From RGIG1681 sp017467625 (GTDB lineage Bacteria > Bacillota > Clostridia > Christensenellales > UBA1242), in the NCBI GenBank assembly GCA_017467625.1, contig JAFUSN010000003.1:62001-126000 (forward strand): DNA of 64,000 bases, in the 5' to 3' direction. Within the stretch, counting starts at the first letter, position 1; every line of letters starts with the position of its first letter. The notes below the pieces were generated by a model. The model ran no database searches, was not told the origin of the DNA, and saw only the letters and a list, made by a program, of their open reading frames with translations. The translations under genes and the position numbers were made by a program. This document shows positions 57,737 through 64,000 of the stretch, one piece after another.

Positions 57737-58853
57737 AATTGCATTTTTTACACTTTTTATCTGTTCTTTTTGCGTTTTTAATTTAAATTTTAAAATAAAC
57801 AAAAGTGTTTTTGCAATTAATAATTATGAATCAATGATTACTATTGAAGCTTCTTCAAAAAGGGTTTTATATTTTAAAGATGAACACAGGCGACTTCCAA
57901 TGGCAAGCACAACAAAAATTTTAACGGCTATTGTTGCAATTGAATCTGGAGTTGATTTAGATGAAAAACATGTAATTCAAAAAGAATGGACTGGTGTTGA
58001 AGGCTCAAGCATTTATCTTCAGGCAGGTGAAATTCTTTCACTTCGTGAACTTTTATATGGACTTATGCTTCGTTCTGGAAATGATGCTGCAGTTGCAATT
58101 GCTGGAATTGTTGCAGGAGATGTGGAAAGTTTTGTTTCAATGATGAATGATTATGTTTTAAAGCTTGGTTTAAAAGATACTCACATTGTCACTGTTAATG
58201 GGCTTCACGATAATAATCATTACACAACCGCATACGATTTAGCGATAATTTCAGCCAAAGCTATGGAAAACGCAATTTTTGCAGAGATTTCAAATACAAA
58301 AAGTGTTAAAATAGCAAACACAAAATCAAAGTTTGATGATAAGTGTAGAGTTTTAGTAAATAAAAATAAATTTTTAAAAATGATTGATAGCGCAGATGGA
58401 ATTAAAATTGGTTATACAAAAAAGGCGGGGAAGTGCTTTGTTAGCAGCTGCACAAAAAATGGAATGAGAATTATAACAGTTGTTTTAAATTCAAGTGATA
58501 TGTTTAAACATTCAAAAAAGCTTACTGAAAAAGCTTTTGAAGAATTTAAATTAAAAAAACTTTTGGCAAAGGATGCAAATCTTGGTGAAGTTGAAATAGG
58601 AGATAAAAAATTTAGTGTTTTTCTGCAAAATGATTTAATTTTTCCATTAAAAAACAATGAAATATCTCAAATTAAAGGCAAAATTATTTTTAATAAAGAA
58701 ATTTTTGATAAAACAAACTCAGTTAATGAAGCTTTAACTTTTGATTTAACAAATGAAAATAACTTGATTTTTTCTGCCAAAGTCTATACTATAAGTATAG
58801 AGGAAAGTAAGAATGGTGAGGATGCTTTGAAAAAAATTATTGAGGCATTTTAA
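57696..58853 (+). CDS. dacB: D-alanyl-D-alanine carboxypeptidase-like protein (DacB slot) with altered KTG motif
   Basis: 385 residues, S11 family, secreted (signal segment IAFFTLFICSFCVFNLNF, ending near SVFAIN). SxxK is STTK and SxN is SGN, both intact. The third motif is KIG in GIKIGYTKKAGKC where the family has KTG. ATG 57696 is chosen for the CCGGAGG SD within gerW; ATG 57720 is possible. The position before rluB matches Bacillus dacB-spmA-spmB-rluB but spmA and spmB are missing. Activity is uncertain because of the Thr-to-Ile change. Confidence 0.85.
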   Translation: MYQKFSQKMIKQSKIAFFTLFICSFCVFNLNFKINKSVFAINNYESMITIEASSKRVLYFKDEHRRLPMASTTKILTAIVAIESGVDLDEKHVIQKEWTGVEGSSIYLQAGEILSLRELLYGLMLRSGNDAAVAIAGIVAGDVESFVSMMNDYVLKLGLKDTHIVTVNGLHDNNHYTTAYDLAIISAKAMENAIFAEISNTKSVKIANTKSKFDDKCRVLVNKNKFLKMIDSADGIKIGYTKKAGKCFVSSCTKNGMRIITVVLNSSDMFKHSKKLTEKAFEEFKLKKLLAKDANLGEVEIGDKKFSVFLQNDLIFPLKNNEISQIKGKIIFNKEIFDKTNSVNEALTFDLTNENNLIFSAKVYTISIEESKNGEDALKKIIEAF

Positions 58854-58871
58854 TTATTCTGAAAGCATAAC

Positions 58872-59579
58872 ATGAGAATAAATAAATTTTTGGCCAGTGC
58901 AGGGCTTGGTTCACGAAGAAAATGTGAGGATTTGGTTACTGCTGGCAGAGTTTTTATTAATGGAAAAATTTGTACAGAACTTGGAACTGAAGTTAATGAA
59001 AAAGATAAGGTTTTTGTTGATGGGGTCCAGGTTTTTTCTGTTGAAAAATTTTTGTATGTTATGATGCATAAACCTAAGGGATATTTAACAACTGTTTCTG
59101 ATGACAGGGGTCGAAAAACAGTTATGGAACTTTTGCCAACTGATTTAAAATTTTTGATGCCTGTTGGAAGACTTGACTATAATTCAGAGGGTCTCTTGCT
59201 TTTTACAAATGATGGTGAAGTTGCTCAAAAGCTCATGCGGCCAAGTTCTGCAGTTCCAAAAACTTATTTAACAAAGGTTGAAGGTGAAGTTAGCCAAGAA
59301 GATAAAGCTGAAATGGAAAAGGGTGTCACTTTAATTGATGGAACCAAATTTAAACAGTGTCAAATTAAAATTTTGGATATCGCAGACAGAAAAACTAAAC
59401 TTGAAGTGACAATTACTGAAGGTAAAAACAGAGAAATTAGAAAAATTTTTGATAAGTTTGGTTATAATGTTATCTTCTTAAAAAGGGTTCAAGTTGGGAA
59501 AATTAAACTTGGCGGACTAGTTCGTGGCAAAACAAGATTTTTGAATAAAGATGAAATTATTTATTTAAAATTGCTGTAG
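58872..59579 (+). CDS. rluB: Pseudouridine synthase RluB
   Basis: 23S rRNA pseudouridine synthase of the RsuA/RluB/E/F group, 235 residues. The N-terminal S4 domain is MRINKFLASAGLGSRRKCEDLV to GRVFINGKI. The catalytic Asp is in MPVGRLDYNSEGLLLFTNDGE. HKPKGYLTT and EGKNREIRKIFDKFGYNV are family blocks. Target U2605 is typical of RluB but cannot be read directly. Confidence 0.94.
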   Translation: MRINKFLASAGLGSRRKCEDLVTAGRVFINGKICTELGTEVNEKDKVFVDGVQVFSVEKFLYVMMHKPKGYLTTVSDDRGRKTVMELLPTDLKFLMPVGRLDYNSEGLLLFTNDGEVAQKLMRPSSAVPKTYLTKVEGEVSQEDKAEMEKGVTLIDGTKFKQCQIKILDIADRKTKLEVTITEGKNREIRKIFDKFGYNVIFLKRVQVGKIKLGGLVRGKTRFLNKDEIIYLKLL

Positions 59580-59586
59580 GTGAAAT

Positions 59587-60822
59587 ATGAAAGTTTGTGT
59601 TATTGGTGGTGGAGCAGCTGGAATGATGTGTGCAACAATGATTGCACGCAAGGGACATGTTGTTCATTTGTATGAAAAAAACGAGAAACTTGGCAAAAAA
59701 ATATATATCACTGGCAAAGGAAGATGCAATGTAACCAATGCGACTGTTGGTGATGAATTTTTAAAAAATGTTGTCAATGGAAAAAAATTTGTTATGGGTG
59801 CAATAACAAGATTTAATTCAAATGACACCATGAAGTTTTTTGAAGATTTGCAGGTTCCTTTAAAAATTGAAAGAGGAAATCGTGTTTTTCCTGTAAGTGA
59901 TAAATCAAGCGATATAATTAAAGGGCTTGAAAAAGCAATGCATTGGGCCGGTGTTGAGGTTCATTTAAATTCTTGTGTTCAAAAAATTATTACACAGGAA
60001 AATGCAATTACGGGAATTTTGCTTGATGGCAAGCAAATTGATTTTGACGCGGTTGTTGTTGCAACTGGTGGTGTTTCATATCCTTCAACTGGTTCAACTG
60101 GTGATGGATATAAATTTGCCGAGAGTGTTGGGCACACAGTTGTAAGTCAAGTTCCATCACTTTGCGCTGTAATTTTAAGTAATCCAAATCAAAAACTTGA
60201 GGGGTTGAGCTTAAAAAATGTTCAATTAGTTTCAAAGGTTGGCGATAAGGTGGTTTATAAAAGTGAAATTGGTGAAATGCTATTTACAAGTAATGGCATT
60301 TCTGGTCCACTAGTTTTGTCGACATCTGCATTTATAAATAGAATTGATTTTTCAAAACTTAATATGTTTATTGATTTTAAGCCTGCACTTTCAATTGATA
60401 GTTTGCTTGCAAGAATTGATAGAGATATTGTTGCACTTAAAGCAAAGCAGGTTTCATCACTTCTCGAAGGTTTTTTGCCAAAGTCAATTTGTGCTGACTT
60501 TGCAAAAAGACTTAAAATTAATTTGACAATGAAGGCAAATCAATTAAATAAAGAAAATCGCAAAAATTTGGCATATCTTCTTAAAAATTATGAATTAAAA
60601 CCTCAAAAACTTGAAAGTTTTGATGCAGCCGTGGTTACATCTGGTGGAGTTAATCTTAAAGAGATAAATCCAAAATTTATGCGCAGCAAACTTGTTTCAG
60701 GGCTTTATTTTATTGGAGAGGTTTTGGATATTGATGCACTTACTGGTGGGTTTAATTTGCAACTTGCTTTTTCAACTGCAGTTACTTGTGCAAGTGATTT
60801 TAAGGATTTGAAAGGAGCGTAA
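59587..60822 (+). CDS. HI0933-family flavoprotein (NAD(P)/FAD-dependent oxidoreductase)
   Basis: 411 residues. FAD-binding VCVIGGGAAGMMCATMIARKG at the N-terminus, then KLGKKIYITGKGRCNVTN, the family marker. VVVATGGVSYPSTGSTGDGYKFAE and YFIGEVLDIDALTGGFNLQLAFSTA follow. The enzymatic role of the family is not settled. It sits between rluB and plsC; in clostridia aroA and cmk are often near, but cmk is missing here. Confidence 0.92.
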   Translation: MKVCVIGGGAAGMMCATMIARKGHVVHLYEKNEKLGKKIYITGKGRCNVTNATVGDEFLKNVVNGKKFVMGAITRFNSNDTMKFFEDLQVPLKIERGNRVFPVSDKSSDIIKGLEKAMHWAGVEVHLNSCVQKIITQENAITGILLDGKQIDFDAVVVATGGVSYPSTGSTGDGYKFAESVGHTVVSQVPSLCAVILSNPNQKLEGLSLKNVQLVSKVGDKVVYKSEIGEMLFTSNGISGPLVLSTSAFINRIDFSKLNMFIDFKPALSIDSLLARIDRDIVALKAKQVSSLLEGFLPKSICADFAKRLKINLTMKANQLNKENRKNLAYLLKNYELKPQKLESFDAAVVTSGGVNLKEINPKFMRSKLVSGLYFIGEVLDIDALTGGFNLQLAFSTAVTCASDFKDLKGA

Positions 60823-60823
60823 A

Positions 60824-61456
60824 ATGTTATTTTGGATTTGTTTTATTTTGGCATATATTCCAATCAAACTTTTGTTTCCAACGAAAGTTATTGGAAGAAA
60901 AAATTTACCAAAGGGAAAGTGTATTGTTGCCAGCAATCACTTCAGTAATGCTGATGCACCAGTTTATGATATTGCGTTTGCAATAAAGTTTCGTTATATG
61001 GCAAAAATTGAGCTTTTTAAAAATAAATTTGTTGCATTCTTTTTAAAGGCATTTGGTGGTTTTGCTGTTGATCGTGAAAAAATTACACCAAGTGTTTATA
61101 AGCGCACAATGCTTGAACTTAAAAAAGGGCATAAAGTTTTTATTTTTCCTGAAGGAACACGCAATAAGTCTGATAGTGATGAAATGGGAAATGCAAAAGC
61201 AGGGGTTATAACTTTTGCATCAAAAGGAGATGTCGAGATTGTTCCAATGATGATTTATAAAAAGCCAAAACTTTTTCATAAAAATTATATTGTTGTTGGT
61301 GAGCCTTTTAAAGTTCAGGGTCAAAACCCATCAAGGCTCACTCATGAAGAAGTTCAAAAAAATCTTGAAATTTATGAACAAAAAATGGCCGAACTTAGAG
61401 CTGTTTTGAATGAAAAATTAAATTTAAAAAAAAGACATAAAGATGGTGATATTTAA
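60824..61456 (+). CDS. plsC: 1-acyl-sn-glycerol-3-phosphate acyltransferase PlsC
   Basis: Second acylation step of phosphatidate synthesis, 210 residues. The N-terminal hydrophobic anchor LFWICFILAYIPIKLLF precedes the acyltransferase motifs: NHFSNADAPVYD (HxxxxD), KVFIFPEGTRNKSD and a later IVPMMIYKKPKLF. It starts 1 nt after the flavoprotein stop. ispH and rpsA, common next genes, are replaced by tRNA-Thr and the toxin-like locus. Confidence 0.95.
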   Translation: MLFWICFILAYIPIKLLFPTKVIGRKNLPKGKCIVASNHFSNADAPVYDIAFAIKFRYMAKIELFKNKFVAFFLKAFGGFAVDREKITPSVYKRTMLELKKGHKVFIFPEGTRNKSDSDEMGNAKAGVITFASKGDVEIVPMMIYKKPKLFHKNYIVVGEPFKVQGQNPSRLTHEEVQKNLEIYEQKMAELRAVLNEKLNLKKRHKDGDI

Positions 61457-61518
61457 TTTTTTGTTTTTAAATTTAACACCTGGAATAAATTTTGATTCAT
61501 TGATTTTACAAAAATGAC

Positions 61519-61546
61519 TTGATTATTTTTTATAGAAAGATATAAT
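61519..61546 (+). promoter_or_regulatory. Promoter of tRNA-Thr
   Basis: TTGATT (61519-61524), 16 bp, TATAAT (61541-61546), 18 nt before the tRNA 5' end. Confidence 0.75.
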
Positions 61547-61564
61547 ATATTTATGTCTTTTTGT

Positions 61565-61639
61565 GCTACTGTGGCTCAGGGGTAGAGCAACTGATTCGTA
61601 ATCAGTCGGTCGGCAGTTCGAATCTGCCCAGTAGCTCCA
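61565..61639 (+). tRNA. tRNA-Thr (anticodon CGU)
   Basis: Complete cloverleaf: acceptor GCTACTG/CAGTAGC, D arm GCTC/GAGC, anticodon stem ACTGA/TCAGT with loop TTCGTAA (anticodon CGT), T arm GGCAG-TTCGAAT-CTGCC, discriminator T and encoded CCA. It reads ACG, a rare codon type in this AT-rich genome. It separates the conserved plsC block from the toxin-like and surface-protein genes. Confidence 0.97.
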
Positions 61640-61641
61640 TT

Positions 61642-61667
61642 AAAACAAGACTCTGTGCTTGTTTTTA
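61642..61667 (+). terminator. Terminator after tRNA-Thr
   Basis: AAAACAAG/CTTGTTTT stem, 8-nt loop, short T-run. Confidence 0.7.
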
Positions 61668-61680
61668 TTTTGGTGAATTT

Positions 61681-61863
61681 ATGGAAAGCAAAAAATTATT
61701 TAATTTTATTGAAGAATTTAATAAAGAACCGGTGGTTGATACTGAAACTATTTTAAATGGTTTAAAAACTTTGACGGGTGAAGATCGACAACTTTTTATG
61801 CTGCTTGTAAATTACAAAAATGGCAAAGAATTTTTGAAAAAACTTGATGGTGGAGAAATTTGA
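61681..61863 (+). CDS. Small protein upstream of zeta-like kinase (possible antitoxin)
   Basis: 60 residues from ATG 61681, preceded by GGTGAA; the longer frame runs through the tRNA gene and is false. The protein is charged and helical: LFNFIEEFNKEPVVDTETILNGLKTL, then EDRQLFMLLVNYKNGKEFLKKL. The stop overlaps the next gene (ATGATG). A two-gene operon with a zeta-type kinase makes an antitoxin role plausible, but it does not resemble the classical epsilon antitoxin. Confidence 0.7.
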   Translation: MESKKLFNFIEEFNKEPVVDTETILNGLKTLTGEDRQLFMLLVNYKNGKEFLKKLDGGEI

Positions 61864-62489
61864 TGAAACAATTTGTAATTTATGCTGGAATCAATGGAGC
61901 TGGAAAATCCACTCTTTATAATTTTCAAAATAAGCGCATAAAAAACTTTGTTAATTTGGATTTGATTGTAAGAGAGCTGGGTGGCGACTGGAATGTTTCA
62001 AGAGATTATGTTCCAGCTGTTAAAGAGGCAAAAATTAGGCTTAACGATAGTTTTGAAACACAAAAATCACTTGCGTATGAAACAACCTTGGTTTCAAATA
62101 ATTTAATTCGTTATATTGAAAGAGCAAAAACTTTGGGTTACAAAGTAACATTTAATTTTATTGGCGTTCCAAGTCTTGAACAGTCTATTGAAAGAATTAA
62201 AGAAAGGGTTGAACAAGGTGGTCACAATGTGTTGCAGGCTGTTGTGGAACACAGATTTTTAAATCAATTTTCAAGAATTCAAGAAGTTGTAAAAATGGTT
62301 GATGAGGCTTATTTTTATGATAACAGCGAAGCAATGGTTATCGTTGGAGTTTTTGAAAAAAATAAACTGCTTTACAATGAAAATGAAATTCCATGGGTTA
62401 AGAAAATGTTTCTTGAAAATCCTGAACTCCCAAAAAACATTGATGAAGAACAAAAACAAATTAAAACAGCAAAGAAAAATGGCGAATGA
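61860..62489 (+). CDS. Zeta-toxin-like P-loop kinase
   Basis: 209 residues. Walker A is AGINGAGKSTLYNF. The substrate region has FVNLDLIVRELGG, SLAYETTLVSNNLIRYI, and the family marker RIKERVEQGGHNVLQAVVEHRF, which resembles the R-x(3)-R-x(3)-GGH-x-V stretch of zeta toxins (UDP-N-acetylglucosamine kinases). Some chromosomal members are not toxic, so toxin function is inferred. Starts ATG 61860 or 61863. A bidirectional terminator overlaps its stop. Confidence 0.82.
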   Translation: MMKQFVIYAGINGAGKSTLYNFQNKRIKNFVNLDLIVRELGGDWNVSRDYVPAVKEAKIRLNDSFETQKSLAYETTLVSNNLIRYIERAKTLGYKVTFNFIGVPSLEQSIERIKERVEQGGHNVLQAVVEHRFLNQFSRIQEVVKMVDEAYFYDNSEAMVIVGVFEKNKLLYNENEIPWVKKMFLENPELPKNIDEEQKQIKTAKKNGE

Positions 62490-62508
62490 TATTCGCCATT
62501 TTTTTATG
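62476..62508. terminator. Bidirectional terminator between zeta-like and surface-protein genes
   Basis: AAAATGGCGAAT/ATTCGCCATTTT 12-bp stem, GAT loop that includes part of the zeta-like stop codon, T-run; A-run on the other side serves the minus strand. Confidence 0.88.
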
Positions 62509-64000
62509 TTAAGCAGCTAATATGATTGTTATCAGTTCATTTCCATTTGATTTTGATGTGCTAGCAACAGAATAATTTCCTATATAACCAGCAGATGAAA
62601 GAGCATTGTTTATCCAAACATTCGTTTTATCTAAATTTTCTTCTTCAATTTCAAATTGGAATGAATACTTTTCAGAAGAAATTGTTGGTGTGAAATTTTT
62701 TGCTACAATGCATAGGTGAGTAAGCTCTGCTTGTGAGTTTATTTGAAGATCATATCCAGATGCGTCGTAGGTTGAATCTTCAAAATAATTAAACTGTGTT
62801 GTTGCCGCAAACATTGCATAATCTTTTGATGTTTGGCCTAGTGATGTTTTTTCATTATCAGTAATTAAAAATTGTGCATATGAAACAATTTCTTGTTTAC
62901 TACTATAAATTCCAACATCTCCATGAGTTGCGTCAACAACAAACCAATTGCCATTAACCAAAACTCTGTTCCATGCATGGTTGTTTCCTGTAACAATAAC
63001 GCATGGAATTCCTTCTAGGCGAGCCATAATTAGAAGTGATTTTGCATAGCCTTCACAAACGGCAATTTTATTTAAAAATACACCTTCAGCATACCATGAA
63101 TTATATTTTTTTAATTCTCTGATTTGTTCGCTTGTGGTTGCTTCTTCACTGGCTGCCAGTGCTTTTTGGTCATAGTTTACATTCAAAATCAGCCATTCAT
63201 AAATTCTTTGAATTTTGATAGAATCTGTCATATCATCGGTTATAATTGTTTTTAAAACTTCTTTAGCTTTATTCAAAATAGTTTCAGCTGGGGAACCCGC
63301 CGTTGCTGTTACGCTATAACCATTTTCAAGCGCCCAAACAAGTTGTTCGCTTTTTTCAACTGTTATTGATTTTGACACTGAATAAATTTTAAAATCATTA
63401 AAGGTTGAATCTCTCAAATTTGGATCAGTGAATTTTAATGCATAATCTTGTTGATTGTAAAGATATTCTAATTTTTCTTCATCTGTTGAAACCATTGTGA
63501 GAGTTCCATCTGTGTTCCAACTGTTGTTTTCAGAATCAATGTAAAAAAGTCCATATGTTTTCATTCCTGAAACAACAGTATCAGTTATTGCAGTGGAAGT
63601 GATTTGAAAATATTCAGTTGTATATTTTGTTTTAGTTCCTTCTTGATATGAGTTAATTCCATGAGCAATTTCATTATAAGCACTGTTTATTTGATTTGAA
63701 ACACTACCAGAATATGAATAATTTAAGTTGAGTCTAAGGTTTTGATTTGTTACATTAAAAAATCTAACATAATCAATAAATCCTTTAAGTTCATCAAATG
63801 AATTTATGTTTACAATTTGTGTTGATGAGGCGTTTTTAACTGCATCAAATTTTTCAATATATGGGTAAAAGTAAATTCTATTTGTAACATATTCAAGTTC
63901 GCCATAAATTGTTGTGTCTTCTAAAATTTCAGTGTCAAAATTAAATTCAGTTGCAAATCCGTCATCTTCAAACCAAGTTTTAACGGTGTAGCCAGCAAGT
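62509..64000 (-). CDS. Large surface protein with Flg_new-type repeat and transglutaminase-like domain (5' end outside window)
   Basis: The minus-strand frame is open from 62509 to the window edge; the ATG at 63562-63564 is internal, because 145 codons upstream have no stop. Near the window edge the protein reads GYTVKTWFEDDGFATEF and then DTTIYGELE, which fits a Listeria-Bacteroides repeat (GYTFxGWY...TLYAKW). The C-terminal part is a transglutaminase/protease-like domain with Cys in AVCEGYAKSLLIMARLEGIP, His in NNHAWNRV and Asp in VVDATHGDVG. A final domain of about 100 residues follows. Likely secreted; no anchor motif at the C-terminus. Confidence 0.82.
   Translation of the reverse strand, partial: LAGYTVKTWFEDDGFATEFNFDTEILEDTTIYGELEYVTNRIYFYPYIEKFDAVKNASSTQIVNINSFDELKGFIDYVRFFNVTNQNLRLNLNYSYSGSVSNQINSAYNEIAHGINSYQEGTKTKYTTEYFQITSTAITDTVVSGMKTYGLFYIDSENNSWNTDGTLTMVSTDEEKLEYLYNQQDYALKFTDPNLRDSTFNDFKIYSVSKSITVEKSEQLVWALENGYSVTATAGSPAETILNKAKEVLKTIITDDMTDSIKIQRIYEWLILNVNYDQKALAASEEATTSEQIRELKKYNSWYAEGVFLNKIAVCEGYAKSLLIMARLEGIPCVIVTGNNHAWNRVLVNGNWFVVDATHGDVGIYSSKQEIVSYAQFLITDNEKTSLGQTSKDYAMFAATTQFNYFEDSTYDASGYDLQINSQAELTHLCIVAKNFTPTISSEKYSFQFEIEEENLDKTNVWINNALSSAGYIGNYSVASTSKSNGNELITIILAA

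Noticed and set aside
61561..61680. In-frame N-terminal extension of the small protein at 61681
   Set aside because: The extension is translated from the tRNA-Thr gene; the ATG at 61681 has a suitable SD.
1..64000. CRISPR arrays, insertion sequences, integrases, rRNA genes or replication origin features
   Set aside because: None seen: no regularly spaced repeats, no transposase-like frames and no terminal inverted repeats were recognised in the window.

Overview
The window is an AT-rich bacterial chromosome segment with tightly packed genes, almost all on the + strand. Gene content and order are those of an endospore-forming Bacillota lineage of clostridial type. Supporting blocks are rnc-smc-ftsY-ylxM-ffh-rpsP-khpA, rimM-trmD, rpsB-tsf, frr-uppS-cdsA-rseP, rimP-nusA-ylxR-ylxQ-infB-rbfA-nrnA-truB, efp-spoIIIAA to AH, nusB-xseA-xseB-recN-spoIVB-spo0A, and scpA-scpB-gerW. 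I cannot name the genus; a poorly characterised, somewhat streamlined clostridial lineage fits best.

Layout. 1-7.3 kb: RNase III (partial), SMC, the SRP pair FtsY/Ffh with YlxM, S16 and KhpA. 7.4-9.9 kb: a divergent zinc-ribbon membrane protein and XRE regulator sharing palindromic operators, then aspS. 10-22 kb: tRNA and ribosome maturation (rimM, trmD, rbgA, rplS), rnhB, yraN, comM, dprA, topA, trmFO and hslVU. 22-26 kb: iscS with an IscU-like protein lacking its cysteines, a GtrA-like protein, thymidine kinase, ruvX and a DUF1292 gene. 26-32 kb: rpsB-tsf, frr, uppS, cdsA, rseP. 32-41 kb: a PolC-derived exonuclease in place of polC, then the nusA-infB operon, truB and efp. 41-46 kb: the spoIIIA operon behind a SigE-type promoter. 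46-54.5 kb: asp23-like, an orphan gene, nusB, xseAB, recN, spoIVB, a receiver-less Spo0A, spoIIM and dacF. 54.5-61.5 kb: a site-2 protease homologue without its HExxH motif, scpAB, DUF2953-gerW, a second carboxypeptidase, rluB, a flavoprotein and plsC. 61.5-64 kb: tRNA-Thr(CGU), a small gene plus zeta-toxin-like kinase, and the 3' part of a large minus-strand surface protein with a transglutaminase domain.

The most striking theme is that genes in conserved positions have lost the domain or residues that define them. PolC keeps only its N-terminal, OB and exonuclease regions. Spo0A keeps only the DNA-binding domain. SpoIIIAF is a 53-residue membrane anchor. The ScpA-linked S2P has RExxK for HExxH, and the IscU-like protein has none of the three ligand cysteines. 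A second theme is regulatory economy: several genes (XRE, gtrA-like, polC-exo, spo0A-like, probably spoIIM) start 5-6 nt after a -10 box with no Shine-Dalgarno and are probably leaderless. Two sporulation genes (spoIVB, the DUF2953 gene) begin at or inside intrinsic-terminator hairpins. Genes usually found at these loci (pyrH, dxr, ispG, dxs/ispA, cmk, ispH) are not here.
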